From JAWKWA01 sp041397765 (lineage in GTDB: Bacteria > Pseudomonadota > Alphaproteobacteria > Rhizobiales > Hyphomicrobiaceae): 64,000 nt of DNA. Both the position numbers and the translations under genes were made by a program. Positions 7,767 through 16,247 of this stretch are shown one piece after another. The stretch is from the NCBI GenBank assembly GCA_041397765.1, contig JAWKWA010000015.1, forward strand, positions 27,481 to 91,480, read 5' to 3'. The notes below the pieces were generated by a model, which saw only the letters and a list, made by a program, of their open reading frames with translations, had not been told where the DNA came from and ran no database searches. Every line of letters begins with the position of its first letter. The first letter of the stretch is position 1.

Positions 7767-8073
7767 TCCCGATGCAGCGATGCCCTTGCGGTTCTCATGG
7801 CGTCTTCCACATGCCTGTCGAGCCCCGGCGCCACCTCACGACGATGCAGCAGGCCGGCGCGCGGCGCGTGGCTCAGGGCGAGCATTCGAGCAGAGGTGAC
7901 GCGGGCGAAGGGGGTGAGGCAAGGATGGCTGACGCGAGGGGCCGGAGGCTGTGGACAGGCGTGAGGGGCCGGAGGCGGGGGATGGCTGTGCGAGGGGAGG
8001 GAGGAAACTGGGCGAGGTTGATGGTGGTGCGAACCGGGGACATCGCTGACAGCCTGACCGGAGCATCCCTGAC

Positions 8074-8100
8074 GTCATGCCCGCGAACGCGGGCATCCAG
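8074..8100 (+). repeat. REP-type intergenic repeat, left copy
   Basis: The palindrome ATGCCCGCGAACGCGGGCAT, flanked by GTC and CCAG, matches a repeat widespread between genes in alphaproteobacteria. An inverted copy lies at 8305-8321. Confidence 0.6.
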
Positions 8101-8304
8101 CGGCGCCACGATGATCGTCGGCGCTGCGGCTCGACGGGAAGGACGCAAGGATAGACATAGTATCCTGCTCTTGCCATTCGACGAGCCCGATGGTACTCAC
8201 GGGATTGCTCGACCTCTACGACGCGAGCGGCGGCGAAATTCTCGACGGACCAGTCGACGTGGCTGGATCCGATTGACCGCACAGCGCAAGATTTCGGATG
8301 CTCA

Positions 8305-8321
8305 GCGTTCGCGGGCATGAC
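8305..8321 (-). repeat. REP-type intergenic repeat, right inverted copy
   Basis: GCGTTCGCGGGCATGAC is the exact reverse complement of 17 bases of the left copy. The outer half is missing on its inner side. The pair encloses about 200 bases with no gene. Confidence 0.55.
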
Positions 8322-8807
8322 GGGGGAGGTGCCGTTCGAGAGTCGGCGGTGGGCGAGGCGCAACCTGGTCCTCTCCCGTCCTTCACGGGCAGAGGGCAAG
8401 GGTGAAGGGCAGGTCATGGATCGCGGCGGCAGAGGGAGCCGACGTGAGTGAGCCGTTGCAGACCTCGCGGTCCCGACGCATCATGCGGTCAGCGACCGGC
8501 GAGACGGTGACAGGCGAGACTGTGACAAACTGCCGTGGGCATTCCTCTCCTTGCTGCACCGCAGCAACATCGCGATGGGCCACAAGCGGCCGAGATCTGA
8601 ATTGGATGCTCAGTCGGCGGGCTTTTTCGGCACATGTGGGCTGATCGGTGCTCGCTTACCGGTTGCCGGAGCACCCGTTGCTTCGCCCGATTTCTTCGGT
8701 GAATGTCAGGTTGTCGTGATGCGCCTGCAACGTGCGGCACACTGGGACTGGACGGCTCCCGGTGGCTGGAGTCCCGTAGGTCGTCGTCGATGCACCAGGA
8801 GAATTTG

Positions 8808-10450
8808 ATGAATGCCTTCGACTACATCGTTGCAGGAGCGGGATCGGCGGGCGCCATAATCGCGAGACGGCTGTCGGAGGATCGCGACGTCAAGGTGCTC
8901 CTCATCGAGCAAGGACCGCCCAACACGCATCTATCGGTCCGGATGCCCGCGATGCTGCGCGAGAATTTCGCCGGGCGGGCGCTACATGCGTTGGTATCCG
9001 ACGGTGCCGCAGAAAGGCCTCAACGGCCGCGTCATCGATCATCCGCGCGGCGTCGGGCTCGGCGGCCTCGCCTTCGTCAACGGGATGGTGTTCCTACGCG
9101 GCCATCCTCGCCTGGATTACGAGCGGTGGTCGGGAGTGAGGGCGCCGACGGCTGGTCCTATGCCAACGTGCCCTTACCAAGATGGCCGGAGAGCCGGGTC
9201 ATGAGTGACGCTTGGCGGGGCGGTTCGGTCCGCTGGGAGTAACACGTGCGGAAGAGCTTCATCCGCTCAACGCCGTTCCTCGAGGCCGGCCGGCAGGCGG
9301 ATATCCATTCACCGACGACGTCAACGGCTTCCTGCTACAGCAGGAAGGCTTTTGCCGCTTCGACATGAACATCGACAACGGCATGCGGTCGAGCTCGGCC
9401 AGCGCCTTCGTCGAGAAGGGCGGCCGCAACCCTAATCTCGAAGTCCGGACCGGCGTGACAGCGACGCGGATCGTCGTCGAGAGAGGCCGCGCGGCCGGCA
9501 TCGAGCTCAAGACAAGCAACGGCAAGGACATCGTGCGCGCCGAGCGTGAGGTGATCGTCTCGGGCGGCGCCGTCGGCTCGCCACAACTGCTGCTGCTCGG
9601 CATCGGCCCGGCGGACGAGCTGAAGAGCATCGGCATCGCACCAGTGCACGACCTCCCCGGCGTCGGCCGTAATCTCCACGATCATCTGGAGATCGATCTG
9701 CAATGGGAGTGCAAGGAGCCCATCACTTACAACCGGCTGCTCCGCCTCGACCGCATGGCGCTTATTGGCACGGTTGGAGTGCTGCTGTTCCGCTCAGGCT
9801 TCGCATCGAAGAACCAGGCGCACGTCGGCTCCTTCATCTGCTCGGGCCCCGAGGTGCCGCATCCCAACATCCAATTCCATTTCTTCCCTGTCTGCTTCTG
9901 ACGGCTGGGTACCGCGCAAAGACACGAACGGATCCTGCGGCCGCGCCGGGCCGATGCGCCAGACGAGCCGGGGCCGGGCTGGACATTGCGCTCCGCCGAT
10001 CCCGCAGCTTTGCCGATCCTCGATCCGAGCTACCTCGAACAGACCGAGCATGACCTGGAGGAGTTGCGCGCCTCTTACGCGGCCATCCAGGAGGTCGTGT
10101 CCCAGAAGGCGTTCGAGCGATATCTCGGCGCGCCACTAGAACCAAGAGTGATGCCGAAAGCGCGTGGGGAAATCGACGAGCTCATCCGCAACATGTGCGG
10201 CAGCGGCTTCCATCTCTGTGGCACCTGCAAGATGGGCAAGGCGAGCGATCCAACGGCCGTCGTCGATCCGCAATTGCGGGTGCGCGGGCTGGAGGCTACG
10301 CGTAGCGGACGCTTCCATCATGCCCTCGATCATCTCGGCCAATCTCAATTGCCCTCGATGATGATCGGCGAGCGCGCGTCGGATCTCATCCGCGGCATGG
10401 GCATGTTGCAGCCGGAGAACACGCCCTTTCATCGTCATCAGGTTCACTGA
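8808..10450 (+). pseudogene. GMC-family oxidoreductase (choline dehydrogenase-like), multiply frameshifted
   Basis: The start at 8808 follows AGGAG and gives MNAFDYIVAGAGSAGA, the FAD-binding N-terminus of GMC enzymes. Family motifs continue in changing frames: PQKGLNGRVIDHPRG and GGLAFVNGMVF (about 9010-9085), IVSGGAVGSPQLLLLGIGP (about 9555-9610), and the C-terminal CKMGKASDPTAVVDPQLRV, then ADASIMPSIISANLNCP in another frame and SMMIGERASDLIRG. At least five shifts are needed, near 8970, 9135, 9165, 9898, 9975 and 10300. Intact relatives oxidise alcohols such as choline with FAD. Here no functional enzyme can be made. Confidence 0.85.
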
Positions 10451-10677
10451 AATCCTTGCCCGTATGATTAGCCCCCGGGAGTTGCTTGCCCTCTCCAAGA
10501 GCCGAGTGATGCGTACCCTCACAAGGGCAGCAATGGGTCAGAAGCGAGCATCGCGTCAAGCAGCATCGCTGCACCCGCTCAAGTCCGGAAATTCATGGAG
10601 CACGTCCACCTCGATGCGACCGCCAGGTCAATCGCCAACCGTTGTGACTGGCCCACCGCGCCCGTCCCGCCCACCCG

Positions 10678-12224
10678 CTAATCGATCGCCGCGCCGCCTT
10701 CTGCCTTCCGTTTCGCCACGAACTCGCAGCCTCCAGCCGCTCGGCTGGCATCGGCGGGGTCTCGTAGTCTTCGAGGGCCTGTTTCCAGATGGCGTTGGCG
10801 CGGTGGGTGGCGTCTCTTGCGCCGTCCTCGACCCAGGCGCCGTAATTGCGGGTGGAGGAGATGAGCGGCTGGTAGAAGGCGGTCTTGTAGGTGTCGAGCG
10901 TCAGCGGCGTCGAGAAATAATGCCCGCCCGGCCCGACCATCGCCACCTCCTCGAAGGCGAGGGTCGCCTCGCTGACCTCGACCGGCTCCAGCATCACCGC
11001 CATCATCTGCACCATCTCGACGTCGAGGACGAATTTCTCGTAGGAGGCGCACAGGCCGCCCTCGATCCAGCCGACCGCGTGCATGAGCAGGTTGCAGCCC
11101 GACATCACCGCCGACCAGATGGCGCCCTCGGCCTGATAGACGGCCTCGGCGTCCGCCGCGTTCGAAGTGCAGAAATTCGAGCAGCGATAGGGCACGCCGT
11201 AGCGCCGCGCGAGCTGGCCGCCGATGATGGTCGACTTCTGGAACTCCGGTCCCCCGAAGGCGGGCGAGCCGGTGCGCATGTCGACATTGGTGGTCTTGGC
11301 GCCGGTCAGAACCGGGGCGCCGGGGCGCGCCAGTTCGGCCAGAACGAGCCCGGCCAGGAACTCCGCATTGGAGAGCGCGATGGCGCCGGCGAGCGTGACC
11401 GGCATGCTGGCGCCCGCCAGGGAGAACGGCGTGATCAGGATCGGCTGGCCGTGGCGTGCCATCTCGATGACGCCCGCCGCCATCGAGGTGTCGTACTGCA
11501 GGGGCGAGTTGGTGTTGATGATCGCATAGGTCGAGGGCGTGTCGCGAAGCTGCTCGCGGGTCAGGCCGCGCGCCATCGCGATCATGTCGAGCGTGTCGTG
11601 GATGCGCTGCACGCTGTGGCAGAAGGTGTAGGGCACCTTGTCGCTCACCTCGAGCATGACGAGCGCCGCCTCGAGATGGCGGACCGGCACCTCGACATCC
11701 ATCGGCTCGACCGGCGAGCCGCCGATCATGTGCACGACGTTGAAGAACTGCGCGAGCTTCATCAGCTCGGCATAGTCGGCGAGCGTGCCGGAGCGGCGGC
11801 CACGATCGAGATTGGTCGAGAAGGGCGGCCCCAGCACATTGGTGCAGACGAACTCGTCGCCGCCGAGCGAGACGGTGTGCCGAGGGTTGCGGCTCGACAG
11901 CGTGACGCGGGCGGGGGCGAGGCGGATCGCCTCCTCGACGATGTCGCGACCGATGCGGGCGCGGCTGTCGGCGCGATCGACGATCGCCCCCGCCGTCTCG
12001 AGCAGATCGAGCGCTTCGGGCAGGAAGAAGCGGACCCCGACCTCCTCGAGGATCCTGACCGAGCCCTGATGCAGCCGCTCGACCTCGTCGTCGGAGATGA
12101 GGCGGAGCTTGGGGTGGGGGTTGGAGAACTGGCGCCAGGGAAGCTGGTTGATCGGCGCTCTCGTCCGGCCCGCGCCGCGCCGGCGTGTCCGCCCCGCCGC
12201 CTCGCCCGTCGTCTCTGCCGTCAT
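10678..12224 (-). CDS. Trimethylamine methyltransferase family protein (MttB superfamily)
   Basis: From the ATG at 12224 the protein follows the MttB/COG5598 family over about 500 residues: INQLPWRQFSNPHPKLRLIS, HQGSVRILEEVGVRFF, IINTNSPLQYD and GPGGHYFSTPLTLDTYK near the C-terminus. MttB enzymes move a methyl group from a quaternary or tertiary amine to a corrinoid protein. This member has no in-frame amber codon, so it belongs to the non-pyrrolysine branch, whose known members act on betaines. No corrinoid protein gene is adjacent. Near 10725 one G appears to be missing: in the restored frame the protein ends EFVAKRKAEGGAAID with a stop at 10678, the usual ending, whereas the frame as given runs to 10593. 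I report the restored end. Confidence 0.8.
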
Positions 12225-12363
12225 GGCATCCCCCGCCTTCGCACGATTGAACGCCGTGCGAGCTTGCGGCCGAAACGGGGTTGCGGGCAACGGCCGGCAG
12301 GCGAGGGGCGGACCTGCGATCGGCGAAGGGGCGTCGTCAGAACGGTTCGGCCGGAGTGGCCGG

Positions 12364-13485
12364 TCAGGCGTCGAGCACCGCGGCGCGCCGCTCGAGGAAG
12401 AAGCCGAAAGCCTGCGGCAGCACATCGTAGGGGCGCTCGATGCCGAGCGCGAGCGCGGCGCGATAGCACCAGCTCGGATCGGACAGCATCTCGCGGCCGA
12501 GCGCGACGAGATCGGTCCGGCCTGCCGACAGGATCGCCTCGGCCTGCGGGCCGGTGAGGATGGCGCCGACCGCCATGGTGGCGATGTCCGCTCCCCGCTT
12601 CACCGCCTCCGACAGGGGCACCTGGAAGCCGGGCTTCAGGCGGGTCGATGCCATGGTGACCGGGCCTTTGAGGCCACCCGCCGAGCAGTCGATCACGTCG
12701 ATGCCGATGCGTTTCAGCTCGCGGGCGAGCGCGACCGTATCTTCGGGGGTCACGCCGCCCTCGATGCCGTCGGTCACCGAGGCGCGATAGAAGACCGGCC
12801 GGTCCGCCGGCCAGGCGGCGCGCACCGCCTCGGCGACCATCAGAGGAAAGCGCATGCGCTTCTCGGCGCTGCCGCCGAACGCATCCGTGCGCGCGTTGCT
12901 GAGCGGCGAGAAGAAGGAATGGATCAGATAGCCGTGCGCGCCATGCACCTCGACGATCTCGAAGCCGGCCGCGAGCGCCCGCCTCGTCGCCGCGGTGAAG
13001 GCGTCGATCATGGTCTCGATCTCGGCGGCCGAGAGCGCGTGCGGCACCGGATGGCCGTCCTGCTGCGCGATCGCGCTCGGAGCCACGGTCTGCCAGCGGG
13101 CCTCGGGGCCGGCCGCCCGGCCGATCGGCGCGCCACCGTCGAACGGCCGCTCGCAGCTCGCCTTGCGGCCGGCATGGCCGATCTGGATGGCCGGCACGAC
13201 GCCATGCTGGCGGTAGAGATCGGCGATGCGCCGGAGGCCGGGGATCTGGCTGTCGCTCCAGATGCCGGTGCAGCCATGGGTGATGCGGCCTTCCGGCGTG
13301 ACAGCCGTCGCCTCGAGGAACGAGGTGCCGACCCCGCCGAGCGCGAAGCGCGCATGATGGGCGTAGTGCCAGTCCTCGACATGGCCCTCGACGGCCCGGT
13401 ACTGGCACATCGGCGAGACGACGGCGCGATTCCGCAGCGTGAGGTCGCGGAGCTTCAGGGGCGTGAACAGCAGGGGGCGGGCCAA
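12364..13485 (-). CDS. NADH:flavin oxidoreductase, old yellow enzyme (YqjM-type)
   Basis: The protein starts ARPLLFTPLKLRDLTLRNR, with SPMCQY close to the start as in YqjM-like enzymes (the cysteine tunes the flavin). GHAGRKA, EVHGAHGYLIHSFFSPLSN (catalytic His pair region), DAFGGSAEKRMRFP and LVALGREMLSDP follow. These are FMN-binding TIM-barrel ene-reductases that reduce activated C=C bonds with NAD(P)H. I chose a TTG start at 13485 because GCGGAG lies just upstream and the resulting 373 residues match the family length; the open frame goes on upstream through the Pro-rich gene but has no homology there. It follows the MttB-like gene's start on the same strand by 139 bases. Confidence 0.85.
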   Translation of the reverse strand: MARPLLFTPLKLRDLTLRNRAVVSPMCQYRAVEGHVEDWHYAHHARFALGGVGTSFLEATAVTPEGRITHGCTGIWSDSQIPGLRRIADLYRQHGVVPAIQIGHAGRKASCERPFDGGAPIGRAAGPEARWQTVAPSAIAQQDGHPVPHALSAAEIETMIDAFTAATRRALAAGFEIVEVHGAHGYLIHSFFSPLSNARTDAFGGSAEKRMRFPLMVAEAVRAAWPADRPVFYRASVTDGIEGGVTPEDTVALARELKRIGIDVIDCSAGGLKGPVTMASTRLKPGFQVPLSEAVKRGADIATMAVGAILTGPQAEAILSAGRTDLVALGREMLSDPSWCYRAALALGIERPYDVLPQAFGFFLERRAAVLDA

Positions 13486-13634
13486 GGGGATCTCCGCAAG
13501 GATGGCAAACGGCGTGTCGGCCGAAGCGGCGTGTGGCCGCCGGGAGGGCGCATCACGCGAGGAAGAGTGGGTGGCTGCGGGGGCGGCGAGGCGCGGGGCT
13601 GTCAGCTCGCCTCGCCTCGCCGGTCCCCTCGGCG

Positions 13635-14272
13635 CTATTTGCGCGGCGGCGGATCGCCCTCGCCCGCGGTGCGCCGCTCGGCGGGGAAGCTCGACCACAT
13701 TGTCGCGATCCTCGGGCCGCGGCGTCCTGCGGAAGACGAGCGGGGGCATCCGCTCTCCGCCGGCCGATGCGACGCGCCGCGCCGGCAGTTCGGCGGCGGC
13801 TCGTCCTCGTGCTCGTCGCGACGTGCGGCCGCGCGGGCGGCCTCGGCAGCCGGGCGCGCCACGCCCGACGCGACCGTCCGCTGATCGCGCGGGTCCGTTG
13901 CGGGCATCGGCCGGACCGGCGCGCGCGCGGCGGCGCTGTCTCTCCCACCCTTCGCCTCGGCGGGACCCGAGGCCGGCATGAGCTCGAGCGGCTCGTCGTC
14001 CTCGTCGGCCGGTCGGCGCGGTGCGGTCGTGCCGGCACCCGGCACGGGGCGGGCTTCTCCGGCCGGCCGGGCGGGACGGCGGGCATCGAGGCGGCAGATC
14101 TTGCGGTCGGCTCCGGGGTGGTCACTGGCTCGCCGGTCGCCGGGCGTGCGGCGGCCGCCGTGTCGGCGCGGCTGCGGGCGGGCGGCTCGGCGACGGCCGG
14201 CGTCGGCCGCGGCTTTGGCGCCGGCTCCTGCCATTCGACGCCCGCGAGCCGCGCCAGCAGCTCGCCCGTCAT
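13635..14272 (-). CDS. Low-complexity Pro/Ala/Arg-rich protein coupled to ParA, frameshifted
   Basis: The ATG at 14272 overlaps the stop of the ParA-like gene in an ATGA junction, so the two should be translationally coupled. The protein opens MTGELLARLAGVEWQEPAPK and becomes rich in Pro, Ala and Arg. A natural-looking acidic stretch (ADEDDEPLELMPASG) and a sensible ending (ERRTAGEGDPPPRK with a stop at 13635) are each in a different frame. Likely shift points are near 14040-14070, near 13790 and at a C-run near 13686. The most economical reading is one gene of about 212 codons with several indels. No domain is recognisable. A partner or adaptor of the ParA ATPase is a reasonable guess from the coupling alone. 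Confidence 0.4.
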
Positions 14273-15063
14273 CGCTTGATGCTCTGGCCGGCATCGCCCG
14301 GATATTTCGCGACATAGGTGCGCTTCTCGGGCTCGAAATCGGCGGCGCGCTGGATATAGGCCCGCCGGGGGATCGGCGTCTTGAACACCCGGTTGGCGGG
14401 ATCGGCCGCGAGCCGCCTGTGCCATTCCTCCTCCGAGCCGATGCGCCCGTCCTTGAGGTTGACGAGCACGCCGAGCAGGTTGGCGAAGGTTTCGGGCTGA
14501 TAGCGCTGGCGGAAGGTGTTGAGGGTCGAGAGGCCGCGCACCGAGAGATAGTCCGGCTTGGTCGGGGGAATGAAATGGTCCGCCGTCCGCAGCCAGATCT
14601 CGGTCAGCACCGACAGGCCGGGCGGGCAGTCGATCAGGATCACGTCGAAGACGCGCTTGGCCTCCTCGAGCAGCTTGGCGATGACCGTCTTCAGCGCATC
14701 CTCGCGCTTGTCGGCCGAGACCTGGCGCTCAAACAGCGACAGCTCCATGTGGCTCGGGATCAGATAGACCGACTGGGCGTCGTCGACATCCGAGACGCCG
14801 GTCGCCACATAGTTCCGCCAGTCGACCTTCTCGCCGTCGATGACGCTCGCGACCAGATAGTCGACGAGCGTGCGATGCTGGCGCTCGATCGTTTCCCAGC
14901 GGCTGACATGCATCAGCATGGTGCTCATGCTGGTCTGGGAATCGGAATCGATCACCAGCACGTTCTTGCCGTGGAACACCGAAAGGGTCTCGGCCAGCGC
15001 CATCACGATCGTCGATTTGCCGACGCCGCCCTTGGTGTTCATGACTGCAATTGACTGTCCCAT
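14269..15063 (-). CDS. ParA/MinD-family ATPase
   Basis: The protein has the deviant Walker A motif KGGVGKST at about residues 12-19 with its signature lysine, a switch region in IDSDSQTSMST, and Walker B in VILIDCPPGLSVL. ParA-type ATPases form ATP-dependent dimers that place DNA or protein cargo in the cell. There is no ParB, parS cluster or replication gene beside it, so a chromosomal or plasmid partition role is unlikely; orphan ParAs usually position protein complexes. ATG 15063 is preceded by GGGGA at the right distance, better than the in-frame ATG at 15084. Length (264 residues) is typical. It is coupled by ATGA to the Pro-rich gene downstream. Confidence 0.85.
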   Translation of the reverse strand: MGQSIAVMNTKGGVGKSTIVMALAETLSVFHGKNVLVIDSDSQTSMSTMLMHVSRWETIERQHRTLVDYLVASVIDGEKVDWRNYVATGVSDVDDAQSVYLIPSHMELSLFERQVSADKREDALKTVIAKLLEEAKRVFDVILIDCPPGLSVLTEIWLRTADHFIPPTKPDYLSVRGLSTLNTFRQRYQPETFANLLGVLVNLKDGRIGSEEEWHRRLAADPANRVFKTPIPRRAYIQRAADFEPEKRTYVAKYPGDAGQSIKR

Positions 15064-15421
15064 TGCGTCCCCAACGCTCGACATAATGGATAGGCAGGGT
15101 CAGGCGAGCCTCGCCCGGCCCCGGCTCTCTCCCGGTCCGGGGCCTTCCTTGCGCCATGGAGATGGTCAATGTGTGGCCGGCTCGTCGCCGCCAGCAACAG
15201 GAGAATGCCCCTGTTGTCAATGATCCGGAGGGGTGTCGCGGTCCCCGATCGTGGTCGCAGGCCGAGCATGGGAAAGAACCGGTTTCTTCGCCCGTCCAGG
15301 CCGCCCTTTGTTCCGCCTCGACTTCGCCGGGCGTGGTCGAGGCGCGTTCGTCTCGGCGGTCTCAGGCAGAGGAGAAGAAAAAATCTGGTATTGACCGATG
15401 CCCTGGTGTATTGTGTTTTCG
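15064..15421. other. Upstream region of the ParA-like gene, no gene seen
   Basis: This stretch separates the minus-strand parA from a possible plus-strand micro-ORF. Open frames here are overlapping and lack family features. TTGACC at 15391 could be a -35 box for the micro-ORF, but no convincing -10 box is placed with it. Confidence 0.35.
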
Positions 15422-15547
15422 ATGCGTTATGTGAGGGCCGCGTTGCGGGGTGCAATCATGGCCAAGTCGTTTCTCGTCGCGTTGGTCGCGAGCGTGCTCG
15501 CGCCGGCCATCGGGGCCGGGGCGTTCTATCTGGTCTACGCGTTCTGA
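15422..15547 (+). CDS. Possible membrane micro-protein (29 or 41 residues)
   Basis: An open frame from ATG 15422 encodes 41 residues; an internal ATG at 15458 would give 29, starting MAKSFLVALVASVLAP. Almost the whole shorter form is a single hydrophobic segment ending FYLVYAF, as in bitopic micro-proteins. The ribosome-binding site is weak (GCGGGG before the second ATG). There is no homology I can name. Its short length makes chance occurrence possible. Confidence 0.3.
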   Translation: MRYVRAALRGAIMAKSFLVALVASVLAPAIGAGAFYLVYAF

Positions 15548-16247
15548 CGCCTGCCCTGTCTCGATGGCCGCTCGCTGGTGGCGCCGTAGTGGCCTGCCTG
15601 TGGGGCTGAGAGTTCGTGCAGGGTTGAGGGCTCGTGCAGGGTTGAGATCCAATTCCCAATCCGGCCCGGTTCTTCCGGGGATCGCCACGACGTGGCCCGC
15701 CGCCTCATGCGGATCGGGCGGCAGGCGGTCGGCGGTCAGGCTCGCCGGAAGATGTCGGCCGCGGCGCCGGGGCGATTTGCCGGGCTCAGATCAACCGGAC
15801 TCGTGAGCCCGCGCTCAGTTGTCGATTTTGAGCACGTTCCAACGGCGTGTCGATCGCCACTTCGCCTGAACGTGCTCTATCGGCAGCAAGGTCGGCCGAG
15901 CAAGGCGGATCAGCCGGCAGCTACCGACGACCACGCTCTGCGCCACCCTCGCATCTCCCCACCTCCCATCTCCCGAGAATGCCGTCCCACCCCTTTGCGA
16001 CTGCACACTGCCCATTCCCGAGCGCCGACTTCCCCCTACCCACTTCCATCTCCCCACTGCCCATTCCCCCAATCTCTCAAATTGCCACAAACGCCCCCTA
16101 TCGGATCCCTCGCGAGGGGAGAACGGCGAGGGCTGATCCCCTGGCGTCGAGATTCATTCCGCAGGTGGGCGACCGGTTTCGCCGCCTTGCCGGCGTCGGC
16201 GCGAAAGACGCGCCGCACCGGAAGCGGGGGCAAGGCACGGATTTCCC
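15548..16247. other. Intergenic region with repeats and a pyrimidine-rich tract
   Basis: This 700-base region holds no recognisable gene. It contains two direct copies of TCGTGCAGGGTTGAG near 15613 and 15631, a palindromic repeat at 15830-15877, and a strongly C/T-rich stretch from about 15945 to 16085. The promoter of the following PBP-like gene must lie here. Confidence 0.5.
15830..15877. repeat. Palindromic intergenic repeat (RIME/REP-like)
   Basis: GAGCACGTTC at 15830-15839 and GAACGTGCTC at 15868-15877 are perfect inverted arms. The inner part, with CGCCACTTCGCCTGAACG, resembles a repeat family seen between genes in Rhizobiales. Function unknown. Confidence 0.55.

Larger units (their letters stand above)
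7767..8807. other. Non-coding stretch between two pseudogenes
   Basis: No gene is recognisable in this 1041-base interval. It contains short direct repeats of GAGGGGCCGGAGGC near 7938 and 7967, an inverted pair of a common intergenic repeat (8074-8100 and 8305-8321), and two similar GGCGAGAC-GTGAC units near 8499-8525. It looks like decayed DNA. Confidence 0.5.

Noticed and set aside
14269..15063. ParA gene as evidence for a plasmid partition locus
   Set aside because: No parB, parS cluster or replication initiator is nearby and all neighbours are chromosomal household genes.
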